A DNA stretch of 64,000 nucleotides from Fasciolopsis buskii (GCA_008360955.1 LUCM01002882.1:92973-156972), one strand, 5' to 3'; shown: positions 11,963 to 25,293, numbered from the stretch's first letter. A program made the numbers and translations. The notes: generated from the letters alone by a model not told the origin.

Positions 11963-12874
11963 GTGCTCGATCTCCTACGCACCACTAAAATTACCACAGC
12001 GGTTGGTCCTGACAGTCTATGGTCAGCTCTTTTAAGGCATGGTGCTGTGGTTCTGACGGATGCGTACACTTCTCTGATTAACTCATCATTAAGCTCGTCT
12101 TCTATTCCTGACTGGTGGAGACCCGTCACTATTATTGCCATCCCAAAATCTACCATTTCTACTGCTTTGGCGAAACGTTTTCGCCCCATCGCCTTAACGT
12201 TTTCTGTCCGTAAACTGACGGAGCGTGCTATACTTGAGAGCCTGTGTTCTTCTATATATCATCATCATGCCCCTTTTCAGTTTGCCTATAAATCTAATTG
12301 GTCCAATTTGGACGCTGTCGCCTGCCTTATTCAACACATGTGAAAGTCCTTAAACGCATCAGTGAAATCTGTGCGTTGCGCCTTCCTGGACTATCCGTCG
12401 GCATTTGACTCAGTCCCACGGTCTCTTCTACTCCACAAACTGCAAACATTTGGTTGCCCCATTTCTGATTAATTTATCAACCGGACCCAGTGCACTAGAA
12501 TGGACGGTAAATTTTCGAAACCGTTCATCAACAACTCAGGCGTGCTACAGGGTGCTGCACTTTCATCGTATCTTTTCTCTACTTACATCAGTGTCTTATC
12601 AACTATCTCCTCATGTCATCCGTTTAAGTATGCTGATGTTTTCCTCTCTCAAGCCGTTTCGAACACCGATGATTTTCAAAGTTTTTCCTTGTACCGTTCC
12701 TCACATTTCTACCTGTGTAAAGGATCCTTGACGGTTGTCATTTCATATCGGGTAGCTTCGGCACTACCAGATGAAGCAATGCACCATCTCCCGATTTCTA
12801 TACTTATGTGTTTTTCTAATCCTTCTTTACTGTACTCTTGCTATTTTCCAGGTTTACCTAAAAGAACTATGTAG
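11963..12874 (+). pseudogene. CR1-like reverse transcriptase domain, two in-frame stops (copy B)
   Basis: One reading frame covers the RT fingers and palm. It shows AVGPDSLWSALL, SIPDWWRPVTIIAIPKS, RPIALTFSVRKLTERAIL, QFAYKSN, FLDYPSAFDSVPR, SGVLQGAALSSYLFSTYI and then FKYADVFLS. The frame is interrupted by TGA at 12341-12343 (after IQHM, probably a former Trp codon) and by a TAA near 12470 (after CPISD). The catalytic YADD box reads YAD-V, so one of the two metal-binding Asp residues is missing without a frame change. The enzyme is therefore dead on two counts. The 3' half of the palm and thumb is not recognisable in this frame. Confidence 0.85.
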
Positions 12875-13133
12875 TTCTTCGCCGGGGCTATCAAATATTA
12901 TCCGTGTGTCATTCGTACCACTATCTGAGTTGTTTTTCCATCTATGTGATCAGCACTTATCGGCATGTGAGAAATTTGCTCACAAAATTCATTCAGATCC
13001 CACGCACCGCCTGCGCAACGATCATTTAAAGTGCCGTTCCCAAATTTCAACGCAATCCACTTTTAGTTCCGTACCCTCTACATTCAGTATCTTTAGGAAC
13101 TCGACAGTTCCATATATTTGGCATACATTTTGA
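12771..13133 (+). pseudogene. CR1-like ORF2 C-terminal domain (copy B)
   Basis: This frame is shifted by one relative to the RT. The last 60 or so residues (FAHKIHSDPTHRLRNDHLKC and beyond) follow the C-terminal pattern of CR1-like ORF2 proteins. There a His-Pro-Leu segment, a STR segment and an RT-x-R-Y-like segment close the protein. Copy C gives a better preserved version. From 13007 onward copy B and copy C are only moderately similar, whereas just before this they are nearly identical. Confidence 0.65.
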
Positions 13134-13275
13134 CAAAATGTGACCGTGTTTCGTCCGAATTCCTGAGCAACCTATCATGATATGCTCTGATTATACCAAG
13201 ATGAGTTTTTATAATTTTTATGATGAGGTAGGTGTATTTTTTATTCATTTTTTCTGTTATATTTTCATCTGATAC

Positions 13276-16200
13276 TGCGTCTACATTAAGGGACCGCAGC
13301 TGACGTCCCTTAGCAATCACTATCTGAACATCGTGTTCTATGCAGTGAGCCTGAAACAATCAAGGAGAAGATTCATCTGACTAAATCGTTTGGTTTGCTC
13401 ATAATTGGGCTATGAGCATACGGTACACCTTTATGATCAAAGATATTCTGTACCAGTGAGATCGTAAAACAGAACCATTTAGGCACAGTCGGTACCGTGA
13501 AAATGGAAAGGGGAAATCACATTTCCCATTCCTTCAACGGCCTGTTGATGACCCATTCCGTATCCACTGCATGATCAAAACCCCTTTCTGAAGTAGTTCA
13601 CATTGAAGAACTGTTGCAATGGTGTTGACACAGAATTGAACAGTTAGTGACAGAACACTTTCCTGTTGCCGACTGATACCGAACAACAATCGCGTCACGA
13701 GTGACCACCAATTAATCAGTCACGAAGCGGTTACCTTGGACTTAAGCAGAATTATGGAATTGCACATGGTTACTATGCAGCAACCGCATTTATTTTTCTG
13801 TCCAGTGCGATTAGGGAGCTTTCATGCGCGTAACCAGTACAACCAAATTACATTCCCACATCTATGACGGATCAGGGGTTCATTATTTCACACAAGCAGG
13901 TATCACTTGGGAATGAAAATAGACCGGAGCAAAAATCGGGAACCAGGTTGCCAGTGACTGCATAAAACCACCGTTCAATTCAGTATAGCAAAATAAACTA
14001 AGCTGTTGAATTTCGTCAAATATTGATTACCCAGATGCTTTATTTGCGTCCCATGAGCGTAACCCTGATTTTTTTCCAATGTGATAGCATTTAAACGGAC
14101 ATTTCTCACACGGTGTTTTGTTGTTCGTTGGTTGTTTGCTAATTTTATTTTGCGTTAGCCGTTGACGAGTGATCGGTTCCAATTAAGGCTGCATTGTATT
14201 TGGTAGCCATTCGACCAGTAGTATTGTCCTTTGCCCTGTTCGAATTGTACATTTTGAAATGTGCTCCTTCAGTTTGAATTGAACACATTCTCAGCACCTT
14301 TGTTGCTCTGATCCATAACTTCTAGGTTATAACACTTTATGAGTATATCGATGGCGCATGGCTCGATACCGACCTCGTGGTTTGGCGCACATGACAAGCA
14401 TCACCTAAATATGACAATGCAGTTAGCAATTAAGTTGCCTGACAAGTTTTCACAGTGTTGATTTATTTTCTTACGTGCAGGCAACAATTCGTATACAGCA
14501 AAAACATTCGAAGACCATCTGCAGCGAGTCGAATGAGAAGTTTGTCCTTGGAACTTGTACGGACACATCGTGTTTTTCCTGACCACCTGAAGAAAAGAGC
14601 GGCATTTGGTTTGATCATGTGATTGAACTGAAAACCATTTCATCTCCTCTCATTTGGAGAATAGTGTTACATTTTTGACGAGTCAGCAAAACGTTGGAAG
14701 CAAGTGGGAAAAAATGGAAAACGTATCTAGCTGTTCAGTTCGTTGCCGCCAGTTATGTGCGACCCAGTGACATTGGTTCGAAAGACCAGTGCGAATTCAA
14801 TGTTCAGTGCTGCTTCTGCAAACAGCGCGTTTTACCGATCACCACTGGAAAGCATGATCTACCCGGGTCATAGGCTTTCTCATACATGTGACCTGGCAAT
14901 ATTCAGGCTCGGTCAAGGTCGTTAAATTTGCATGTAACCATGAGGACTGGGTCGGATTATCTGACGGTATGACGACGGACTGAAGTTTGACATCACCATG
15001 CCTTTGTTCTACTTCGTTTGCCCGGCCATTTGTCTTCATATTATGCTCCTTTGCGCGCTTCAGCAACCTTCTCCGGATGTGAATGAAACTATCCAAGAGA
15101 ACGCAAATTCGCGTATAAAGATTACTTGAATTTTACGTTGTTCACATACAGAGCAAAATTTATGGAACGTGTATTGCGGTGGTTTAGACAGCCTATTTTA
15201 CTGCGAGTATCATCATGTGATGGGTCGGCTCAGGAGTCGGCTGTATTCTGTTAATCCAGACAGCGGTTACGGTACTATTATCCACAGCTCCACGTTCATG
15301 TGTCACGGTACGTTCTAAAGCCTATTTGTTGTTCATCACAAAAACAGCTTATCATTGTTTTGCACACATGGCAATGCTTAGGATAAAAAGTGGCCTGATG
15401 AGTATTGATAATGCAGCTACATTGAAAACAAATCCTGGATTGGAAAATGTGAATCGGTACGGGGGCTTCAAGAGACCTGGCAGTTTTCTCATACTGGTAT
15501 AACAATTTTTGCGAGCAGTCAATCTCTGTGTTGCGTTGTTCGGAAAAAGTCTCCCCGTGAACAAACTTTCCGTAGCCAACGCCAGTTGTTGATGAAGTTA
15601 AAAACCGTCGACCGAAGAGACGAGAACGTATGCCAAGTTATCATTCGAGATTATTTATTAAACACAAATATAACACCTGATGCAAACCGCTCAATGGAAG
15701 TTATCGATTTATCCTCGGAAAATGTCGTCCCGGTCCCTTTAAACAGTTTGGACACGATGATTTTGCGATTTGAACTGAACTGCCTATATCGCAAAATATT
15801 AGGGCACAACAAAGGACGGTCAGAGTGAAACATCACGGATTTTAGCAAGAAAACAAAGATCCATGGTGATGCACAAGTCTATCAGGCAATATGGCAGATC
15901 AAGAAAAAAATTATCAAATTTTTGGAATGGAAACTCTTTTACCCACTCGGTATCCGCTGCACGACGCCACCAGCCGGAATCCAATCGGTGAGGTAGAGCG
16001 TCTTCTCCGTAAGCGAAATGTTGCAATTTGATTTTGGCTCGTAGTATTAACTTCTAGATTCCCATTGCGTAAGTAAATTTTCCAAACAAATGCAGACTGA
16101 CACAGAAACTTGTTTGAACATTTCATTTTCAGACCAGCACCCAGTGCTCTTTAGTTGTGCTACAGGAATCTGTTTTGATAGTGTGATTGGCATCCATTTT

Positions 16201-17415
16201 CGAAATAGCATTTACGAACCTCCACAAGTCAAGATGCCACTTGGAGGTACCTCATTTCTTACTATCTTTAAGTCCACAAGGACTCGCGGAAGCCTTGCTG
16301 TACTCAAGCTCTTTGTCAGGTACAACAGAGGAATCAACGCATAACAACTGCAGTGAAATCGCACATCTTTGTCTCTGGTTCCAGAGGTTCCAATCGGCGA
16401 TCTCAACGCTAATTCGAATTCAACCTCAATAAACTGAACAATAATGGTCAAGTTGCTTAGGTCGGTCAACACTAACCTGTTTTACCGACGAAATCAAAGA
16501 GATGACATATAGATTGGCTCTGGCCAAAATCCATAGGTTGGTTGAGTCCGTTTCGATTTACTGCGAGGCCATCAAAAGAACCGGAAAACCCATTCGACTT
16601 TCAACCTTGTCCCTGAACTGGGACGAAATATAGTCATTGGAAACTTCTCACTTTCACAGATAACTCGATCCCGGAAAGACCTGCCATCCTGTAATGAGTT
16701 TCAGATGTTGGATCACCTTCAGTTCTCATTAGCGAGAGTGTGATTTTAGTTCATTGTTGTATCAGAAGTAGAGCAAATATATCTGGCCGTATAGTAGTCA
16801 ATTCCATGTATTATAATCACCGGTTACTCACTACTACAACCTCAAAATGCCGTTTATTTTTGTTTTGGGAGCAGAATGGTTACCGTCTAATAATCTGTGG
16901 CTTTTCTGCGGTGCGCCGTCATCTCCATTTCGCAAATCCCAGCGAATCGAATACAGTTTTTGTGGGAAACTACGGTTTACGGATGATTCTAAGGCAAGCA
17001 TTCAGAAAAATCCGGTTCAGATTTTGTGCAGCTCTCGAGGCTTTACTGGAATGAGTCCCTCGCCTGGGTGGTCTCATTTTATTCATATGGCGGTTATTTT
17101 ACACAAATCACAACTGTTACCGTTAAAATAGCATTTACCGTGTAGGGGCTCAACATCATTCAGTCTGTGACACGTCCTCTTGTGTACTTTGGACAGTGGT
17201 TGATCTGGCCGTTTTAAACTAGGTCAAAATCTAACGACGCATCTCAATGGCCGGCAATTGTTATTCGTGATCAGTTTCGTTTTTCGTGCACACTGGCGCA
17301 CTTTCACCGGTCCTCTGTGGTCTCTCACCGGGTGTAGTAGGTTCTCATGATGGTGGCGTTTCAGACTGCTTTTGGATGCGGTCATGAATTTTCTGTTACT
17401 CAGCACATTCACACA
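13276..17415. other. No recognised gene
   Basis: The frames at 15586-15828 (+), 16090-16344 (+) and 16740-17131 (+) have protein-like stretches. They lack a nameable motif, and I could not find matching donor and acceptor sites. I saw no repeat of the families described elsewhere in the window. Confidence 0.4.
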
Positions 17416-17564
17416 TCAGTGCACGAGTACAAAAGCATTCGCAAACGCCGTCTTCTTGTGCACAGAGTCATAACCGTAAAGATCGACTTTCAACAGGATG
17501 GTGACGTAAGAAGTGACCGTAATCCGCTCACCGGTCCTTAACGCAGCCAAATAGCCACCACGTA
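17416..17564 (-). CDS. Candidate exon, minus strand, unidentified product
   Basis: On the minus strand a long pyrimidine tract ends in TTTCCTCTTAG directly before 17564, which is a strong 3' splice site. The frame then reads RGGYLAALRTGERITVTSYV and on to a TGA at 17416, so this could be a terminal exon. The acceptor would be phase 1. A GTGAGC donor-like site lies 33 nt inside, so a shorter exon is also possible. I recognise no domain. The upstream neighbour on the same strand is the candidate exon at 18510-18706, whose donor is phase 0 and so does not join this one directly. Confidence 0.3.
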
Positions 17565-17639
17565 CTAAGAGGAAAGAAGAAGTGGTTAGCAGGCCGAGAT
17601 GGAATGCCACGTCTAGTGGTAGCTGGAAATTCACCGTCG

Positions 17640-17707
17640 CCCGGCTCGTTACCACGCCTGATCTGATGAGACTTTACGTGGTTCTATGCCACTCTAGGTT
17701 TGAGGCT
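17640..17707 (+). repeat. Dispersed repeat, copy of the tail at 47545-47613
   Basis: The stretch from CGTTACCAC through GAGACTT-ACGTGGTT to ATGCCACTC is about 80% identical to 47550-47607 on the same strand. At 47.4 kb this tail follows a tRNA-like head, but here no head is visible. It is probably a 5'-truncated SINE-like copy. Confidence 0.6.
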
Positions 17708-18509
17708 ACCTGTACGGTGCGGTATTGAGTTATGGTGGCTTTGGCGTATGCTTCTTCCGACCAGCCTCTTGCTTCAAGCAAGTAATGAAAAAGATGATGC
17801 CAGTAGAACAGTACTGACACATCCACAGCCTCTCAAGTAGAACGTTTCAAGGATGAATTCTGAAAAAATAACGTTGAAGATAAGAATTGTGAAGTGAATG
17901 CGAGAAATCGTAAGCTTCATTTGAGACTACGGTGCTGCGATAAATCTCGCATTTTGTTGACCATTTGAACACATCAGCCACTAGCCTGCAAAAGGACTAG
18001 GACAGACTTCAGTCATGCATCATGCGCGTTAGTAGACGGACGTTAGCACGATGTGGTACTTCACAGTCAGGAGTTTGTCCAAGACGACTAAGCTGAACGA
18101 AAATTGATAACCCCGAATATTCGGCGATGTCTGTCACCAATTATTTAGTATGCACTGTTGGGTTCACAATCCATGAATTACGAAAAATTGATAAATTGTT
18201 GCAACGGGGAAATGAGACCAAATGAGTTAGCCGGATTTAGGGAATAACTCCGATGGAATCCAATCGTAACATTATCTTACGAACGGTCAAGAAGACGATT
18301 TTAACTCTTCCAGTACAATGTCTATCGGACGGGTCACTAGGGTTTACTTAACTGTGCAGTCAACTTCTGACAACGGGGCGAAACTTAGTGTGAAAGAAAC
18401 GATAATAATGCTTCTGGTCAAGAAACTTTGCCAGAGTTTTAAGTAAAACATGTGCACCGCTTGTACTAGTCTGCCAGACATATCGCAGCAAACGCAAAAA
18501 CGAACTCAC

Positions 18510-18706
18510 CATGCAAACTTTTCCAGAAGGATATGACTCCAAAAACACCCGGTGGTGAGCTGTGCGCAACACATTAGATCCCTGGGTAGGAACCCACGTG
18601 ATTTCATCGCCCATTGCAACCGCATCGACTGCTGAAAGTTCGTTTATCGAAGCTTGCACAAGGGCTGCACGAAAGATGCAAAAGATGTCCTCCGTCCGTT
18701 CCGCTT
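18510..18706 (-). CDS. Candidate exon, minus strand, unidentified product
   Basis: The minus-strand frame includes ERTEDIFCIFRAALVQASIN, then GDEITWVPTQGSN and HHRVFLESYPSGKVCM. It is followed at once by GTGAGT, a consensus donor (18509-18504, phase 0). The acceptor is less clear: AATTCAAAAG ending at 18707 is possible (phase 1), and an in-frame TAA just upstream requires the exon to start after it. The peptide has normal globular composition, and its amphipathic helix-like start is followed by a strand-rich part. I do not recognise the family. Confidence 0.35.
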
Positions 18707-20434
18707 CTTTTGAATTACAAAGACGTTTCAGAATTGGCAAAAGGATTTATACTGTGTGATTTACAACCAATTCATCATGCATTTCCGTCCCTATACTCAC
18801 CAAGAAAAATAACGCAAACACTGTACAGCTGTTTCGTTCTTGTTATAGAGCATCACGACTGAAGCGAGAAGCGAATGCTATACGAATGAATGGGAGTCGA
18901 AGGTCTTGGCTTTTAGGCTAACAGAGCTGTCTCAGTGTTACGCTGGATCTCAGCATAAATGGATATCATACCAATATGCTTCGCCGTGTTTTGCCTACCA
19001 AGGATATGTATCCACCTGACGACCGACTATCAGATGAGAACCGCTTATTAGTAGGTAACAAAGACCTACAGACAGTTGCGCAAAACCCTGATACTTGGCA
19101 TTGCTTACAATTCATTTGCTTCCCACTGATAAGTTTTCCACGCCTGGGAATAGTTCATCTGATGGGCACAGATCTGTGACATGAAAGGAATGCTTAAACA
19201 AGCAGGTGTTTTACAGTGCAATACTAATGTCCGATAAACCGCAGAGAGCCAGCCCGGCTTGTGTACAGTTGGGAGTTTTGACTCATAGTCGTTTGCGGCC
19301 GAGTTGCACTTCACTTCCCAACAAAAATGAAACTATCGTTTTTTAATGGCAATTTGAATGTTGTTACTGTTTCACGAATCGACTAAAAAAGTACTGACAG
19401 TTGTGAATAGGGTAATTTGAGTGAGGGACCCGGAAGGAATAGCTCCTGGTTTGTAAAATGCTCCAAACTTGTTACCGATTAGTGATGACACCTTTTTGTT
19501 CAAGCTGGCGATCATCAAGCACACGCCATAACCGCCCTTAGGAATTTGACCGACGGGAAGACTGGAGAGGGTCCTTTGTTTGGTAAATCACGAAGCTTCG
19601 CATTCCAGTGCACTACCGCTTATGCTGCCTCAACGTTAGTTTAACCGGAACTAGCAAAAACATTCAACTTTCCCAAAATGAATTTATTTCACGGTTCATG
19701 CTCAGATTACTCATAAAAAATAATCAGTATATTAGGAATTTTCAGGAAACTCAATAGTAACTCTTTTCTTTGCAAATCTTGTTTTTTATTAACTTGCTTC
19801 AATTGATTTTTTTCAATTCTGGCTGGCAAAATCATCATCTGAGTGACTGGTGAAACCCAGCTTACTGGTTGATTCATCAAGTTTGGTCATGTTTGGGGAA
19901 CACTTGCTTCGGGATGGTTGGTTGATCAGCACCATCAGTCAGCTGGGTCGTTATTTGAGGCTAGACATCCAAACGTGCAATTGCATTTCGATGCCTCTGT
20001 TTCTCGTTTGTGGTCAGATTAACGAATGTACATAATCAGAATGCTAATCAATGAGATTAGGTCGCTATTTCTAGTGGCTCTGAAAAGTTTGGAGCGAATT
20101 GACTCAATGTCTTCAAGTCTGCTGATAGGACAGAAACCACAATTTGAGAAGAATCAATAATTTTATCGGTTGGCCTAACTATGCACACCTTGGAGTTACG
20201 AAAGATCCAGTATTGTTATTCTCCCTTATGCCCTCTTGCGGTAGTGTACCCCAACGGAAAACGCACAACCAAAAATTTATGCTTGGAAGCACGAACACAT
20301 GGGTTCAGCTATTACGCACTGGGCATCCCAGCTAGATAATAACTGGTTCAGCAATAGTGAATGAGTTTTTCCGGCCCAGTACTCCAAATCCAAATAATGA
20401 GAACGACCGGAAGTGGCCTACAAACTTAAAACTG

Positions 20435-20443
20435 ATATATATG

Positions 20444-20478
<35 letters not shown>
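20435..20478. repeat. (AT)n(AG)n compound microsatellite
   Basis: An AT run changes into an AG run without interruption. It lies about 30 bp from the hammerhead-like motif at 20511-20548, on the 3' side when read on the minus strand. Confidence 0.85.
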
Positions 20479-20510
20479 TTGAGAAGGTGTACACCGAGTT
20501 AATGCGTTTA

Positions 20511-20548
20511 TCGTGACGTTTCGATCCAAACTAGGACTCGTTGTCAAA
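20511..20548 (-). other. Degenerate hammerhead-ribozyme-like motif
   Basis: The minus strand reads CGAGTCC, a six-base loop, GGATC, then GAAAC. Hammerhead cores have CTGANGA, stem II (often GTCC/GGAC) and GAAAC. Here CGA, the GTCC/GGA pairing and GAAAC are present, but CTG is replaced and one extra T sits in stem II. It is followed by a short unique tail and the CT/TA microsatellite. It is probably a decayed copy and unlikely to be active. Confidence 0.25.
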
Positions 20549-23500
20549 TACACTTCGCATCGAGATGTCGTTGGTGCATTGTTTTTAGATCAGAGGCAAT
20601 CACCGAATTTATTCCGGATTTTTCGTAAAGCAGTAGCATTCTGATTGGCTTTTTGGTTGGACTGTAAACAGCCCCAAACCTACACGCTCGACATCACGTG
20701 CATCAAATAGGGAGTCAATACAATCAGTTTGAAATTCTTCTGTATCTAAGGTTCAGCATAATTTCTCATTGTGTTCTTTCGCACACTCGCGGATCGGATT
20801 AGTTTCAGTACTCGATTCTGTTTGCGTATGCTGCGTGACTACGTCTAAACAAATTCTAAGTGGATATCTTCTTGAGAATGGTTGTAATGAGATATGGTGC
20901 AGGCCAAAGGTTATTGCAAGTATGACCGCCACCGTTATTTTTGTAACCATGTTGCCATGACCCGGACAGAAGTAAACTACTTTTCTGGACTAATCAGTTG
21001 CTGGTCCAGCTTGAACCGTCAGACTGCGCCCAGACCGTCGGTCAGGAGTCGAGCCTTGACGACAGAGATACATTTGCGATGACCTAATCCAAAGTTGGTA
21101 GCCTCTTCTTCGCCAAATCCAACTTCATATATGTCCTTCTACTGAGAATCTCAGGAAGCGCTACCACATTATCTCGATCCGCTTCAGCCTAGCCATGCTC
21201 GGTACTTCCTCGAATTCCCGAAGAGAATCCCCGTTTGCTCTATCGTTGGATCTGTCCAGCCACGGCAATTCAGTTCCATTCGCAAACTTATCGCTTTGCG
21301 AAAACCAGTAGACAGAAACTGATTAGTTGTCTCTACAAGCTTCTTCGGGCTAGAATTGAAAAACAGGAGAGCGACAGATGTCGTGAAATATGATTTCACA
21401 GTATCCCCTCAAGATCCACATTTCGTGCTGCTGGGTTTTTTTTATGGCTGAGACATTGTTGCGTCATGTTCCGCTTCTTATCTGAATCCCTACTGTCCCA
21501 GGTGCTATTCGATTCTGCTTTAAAAAATCTCTGGCAGCATACACACCACCGTACTGCTACCACTATCACTACCACCACTACCAAAGAAAAACCACTGCGA
21601 CTGACGGACTCGTGTTGGACCAATCACGGGTCTCGAACAATGCACAAATCGCAATGAACTGGCGTGAAGTTGAACAACTGCCAGTCGTTCGCCTGACCTA
21701 TTTTTGACTACGATTTGCGGAGACCACTTGTGCAAGCCATCGTTCGCAAGTGTTGATCAAACAGTTATTTGCTTTGTGTACCACTTTCATTTTCGCTCTC
21801 ACACTTGCACAACCTGAACCGCCTTAGTATGCACGCGCGTGTCGGTAGGTTTGTCTACCTCTAGTTGGTCCGTCTTTAATGCAATACAATTTGACAAGAC
21901 GTGGATTAGCCGTCGAGGTGACCATCGTGGGGCTGGGGGGAAGGCATGAAGACGGTCAGTACACGGCAAAATGTGACGACACTTTAGACCTGCGTCCGCG
22001 GGGTGGAGGCTACAGAGGTAAACGATAATGATCGTTGGGGTAGCTCGTCCGTAGACCAGCGTGTGGTGTTGCATAACACCACCCACATATGCTACTTGGA
22101 GGATTATAAACTACTTGTTACGCACATGGCCGATAGTAAAGACGTATCACGTGTAGTTGGAAGAAGAATATAACGCAATCAAAGTCACGTATTGACCGGT
22201 CACATGACGGGACACTGATTAAAGTAGTTTGCAGCATGTGATTTATTCAGGAAGGTGCTCATTATTGATTTGTACATGGCTACATATAGTCGATTATAGA
22301 TGGTTCAGGCTCTTCTCGTCAGTCTGATTACTTAAGCAAAGTAATCAAAAGTTATCGAATATTGTGGCTGTCACACTATCAATGTATCCTCCCACTTGCA
22401 ACGGTTTCAGCAAAGCGGAATTAAATCCGTGCCCCTGGTACAGCTGATGCAAATGGACCTTTTCGTTTCGCAATTGACAACCTGGAAAGTGCCCTAGAAA
22501 ATGAAAACAACAATTAGTACTGTGTCCACGCGGTTCAACTACGTCACAGTTTGTACCCCTCCATACGCTCACTAAACGTGCGACTTCCGTATTCGCACCT
22601 GCAAACAGCCTGCTGGTACATGGGAAGCTAGAAGTATCCTACATTTGGTCGTAATCATACAAAAACGATTTTTTGCTGTGTGCTGGGAGTTTTGCAGACG
22701 CAGTTTCGTTTGTTTACTTCGATCGTTTAGTGCGGGAAATGTTACCTGACGATACACCAGGAACTTCGATCCTACTGCTCTTATATTTAATGAGTGTTAT
22801 TAGCTGTCAACCCAGAAGTACATTGGCATGTGTAAACTAGCAGCAGATAGCCAGCACTAAGCGTTGCAATTTATTATGTGAAAAAGAAAAAATTACAAAC
22901 ACAAATTTCACCTTAAATTGCATGAATTACAACAAAACTACTTTCAAATAGTCGATGGTAGTAGGTCAATGCTGTTTCAGCAACGTATTAGCGGCTTTCT
23001 AAATGATGGCTGTAAGAGCCGAAAATAAACAAACCGTCTAAATTCAGCTCTCATTTGGGTGTCTGACACAAAGTCAATCGGCCCGGATTTGGGTACTAAT
23101 AACACTAGGAGAAATGAAATGATAACGGATGCATTCACAAACAAGCAAAGTGAAACCTTAATCGTCCGCAATTCACAATGTCGTTTGGGACATCTATAGC
23201 GTTGGGATATGCAATTCGCAACCCCTAATATGGCACCTTTTCGTGTGCACTTGTAGCCATGGGTTACAGTCGACGGACGTTGCCTTGGTTGAGTAATCAA
23301 CTAGTCTTAATATTCCTAAATGCAAAACAGAAAATACAGGTCTCAAATAAGCCTGGTCGCAGTAAATTCAAGTATTTGTTTCGGTTTCCACTGCCCAATC
23401 CGATGCATATCGTGCGGGGATCGGGAACCATTCCCGCAGTCCTGTTCCACCACGTGAACAAAACGACTGGCGTTGATCAGTGGGAATATATGCATAGATC

Positions 23501-25144
23501 AACGTGCGTTCATATGATAGGAACGTCTGTGTGTCAAGCATTAGCCCTTAGGAACACAACTGTGATCGTTGGCATCACCAACATATACGGACAACGATAG
23601 ACCCCAAGATGGGTCGTCATTATACAGTCTGGCAGTGCCTCATTAACACAAGACAAGCAGTGATCACCGTCGTCAATTCGAAAACAACTCTTGACTCGTT
23701 CATGCTCTTGTCATTAAGACAAGATTCCGGTGAAAAACTACAGTTAAGGAGCTCAAGTACGTGGATTGATGGCAGAACCGTACCAATCGTCCTACTGTGA
23801 TGAAAGGTAGACTGCAAAACTGGTTGTCAGCTTCCGAGATTCATGGTTTACTTGTGTATTTACTAGTGGCTAATATATCTAGAAATCTTGCGAAAACTCA
23901 CACAACAAGCATTGCATGACTAGTTGGAGCTCTAACATGCAACAACGTAAAAAGCAAATACTTCATTTTGTATTTCTGTTGTTCACCGTGCAGCGTTGGA
24001 GCTCTCAGCTAATGAGCAGTAACCTATGATGGATGTTACCTGGCCGGCAGATATGCTGGAAATTCAATCAGTCTTCCATTTCAGCCATCATGTGCATACC
24101 CGGATGAGGGCATCTTACAAGCTCTCGAGAAGGAAGAAAGTGGGTTAATTCACATCAGTTTAACTTGGATATTTCTTGAAATGTGGCATCAATAAACGGT
24201 GGCAATCAGTGGGCACGCTGTTGGTATCCATTATTTTTTCGGTCATTTTCATATGGCGTCCACCAACTGAAGTATGAAATTATTTTCACTACTTGAATCA
24301 AGTTTTAGGATTGCAACATTAACGTTCCACTCCGCAAGCAATTCATTGGGTCCGGAGATCCAATTTGGCTTGGATATCATCCGAATTCCGGATGCGAAGG
24401 TTCCATTTGAAACGTGCTCTTGAAGCAAACTTGCGTCAAGTTGGAATAGGACCATTCTATTCAGGGTTTACATGTTTACTAAAACCTGCTGCAATGAAAC
24501 ACAGAGATTCTTCCATCAGTTTCTTATACTGTCTACTTATTTAACAATATGCCCTGCCATTGCAAACATAGTTTTTCCCCATCAAAGGTAAGTTTTTGAT
24601 AGGCTATTGAAACATTTAATTATAGTCGTACTAAATTGAGCAATTTGGAATTTCTTGCAAGAAGTATCTTCCTTTTTGAGCAGCCCCTTGTCATACTTTG
24701 CCAAAATTAGATGACCGCCGAATTAATGTGCTCAGTAGATTCTGCTACTTCCAAGATTGATTATATTCCCATTTTTAACGCACAACCTACCAACATTCTA
24801 CATTTGAATCACCTGCAATTTTTTTCCTGTCCGCAGAAAATGGGCATTGGAAATATCGATAACAGTCTAACTCAGAATTGCAAAAAAGAACTTCGGTCGT
24901 AAAATCTTTATAGGAGTACAGACACATTCGTGTTCACTTTTAAATGTGATTGGATTCCAGGACAAAAAACATATCCTTGACAAATTTTGTTAGTTTAGTA
25001 CTATGTAAATGTTGGCCTTGTTTAGTTCAAATCACCGAGGATAAGTCTTAAGACGCTTTGAAAAAGCATATAAAATATCTCTAGCTCAATAAGGTTGTAT
25101 TTTTCACTTCCGAATGAATGTGTTTTGACAGTCAAAGTTTCGAT

Positions 25145-25172
25145 GTTTCACTGCGTTATTAAAGCACATCAG
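25145..25172 (-). other. Second hammerhead-like motif
   Basis: The minus strand reads CTGATG, then TGC, a nine-base loop, GCA and GTGAAAC. CTGATG and GAAAC flank a possible stem, as in a hammerhead core, but the invariant A after CTGATG is T, and stems I and III are not evident. Chance is possible. Confidence 0.2.
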
Positions 25173-25293
25173 CAGATATAATAAAGAAAATCAGTCGAGC
25201 TATTTATGTTATCATCTGACACGCACATTCATATCGTGAATAGTAGTCCCCAGATTATAGGTGAGGGGGATTTCTGAGTGAAGTATGATTGGC

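Larger units (their letters stand above)
9945..13275 (+). mobile_element. CR1-like non-LTR retrotransposon, copy B (longest copy)
   Basis: This is the most complete copy, about 3.3 kb. In order it has a 5' leader (9945-10529), an endonuclease in two out-of-frame pieces, a (CTT)n tract, a reverse transcriptase frame (11963-12874), a C-terminal domain (to 13133) and a T-rich 3' UTR. The 3' limit is set where similarity to copy C ends, near 13275. FLDYPSAFDSVPR and the GVLQGA-type motif point to the CR1 clade. No clear target-site duplication was found. The element cannot be autonomous as it stands. Confidence 0.85.

Noticed and set aside
11601..12189. Minus-strand and other-frame ORFs recurring in copies B, C and D (for example 11601-11903 and 11941-12189)
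   Set aside because: They recur only because the element is repeated. They are shadows of the endonuclease linker and RT, with no independent motif.
9925..13285. Possible target-site duplication of copy B (ATCTGACTGAC against ATCTGATACTG)
   Set aside because: The match is imperfect and short, and the 3' end is not exactly known.
20332..20553. Minus-strand frame with repeated Tyr-Ile
   Set aside because: Produced by the AT microsatellite. No protein evidence.
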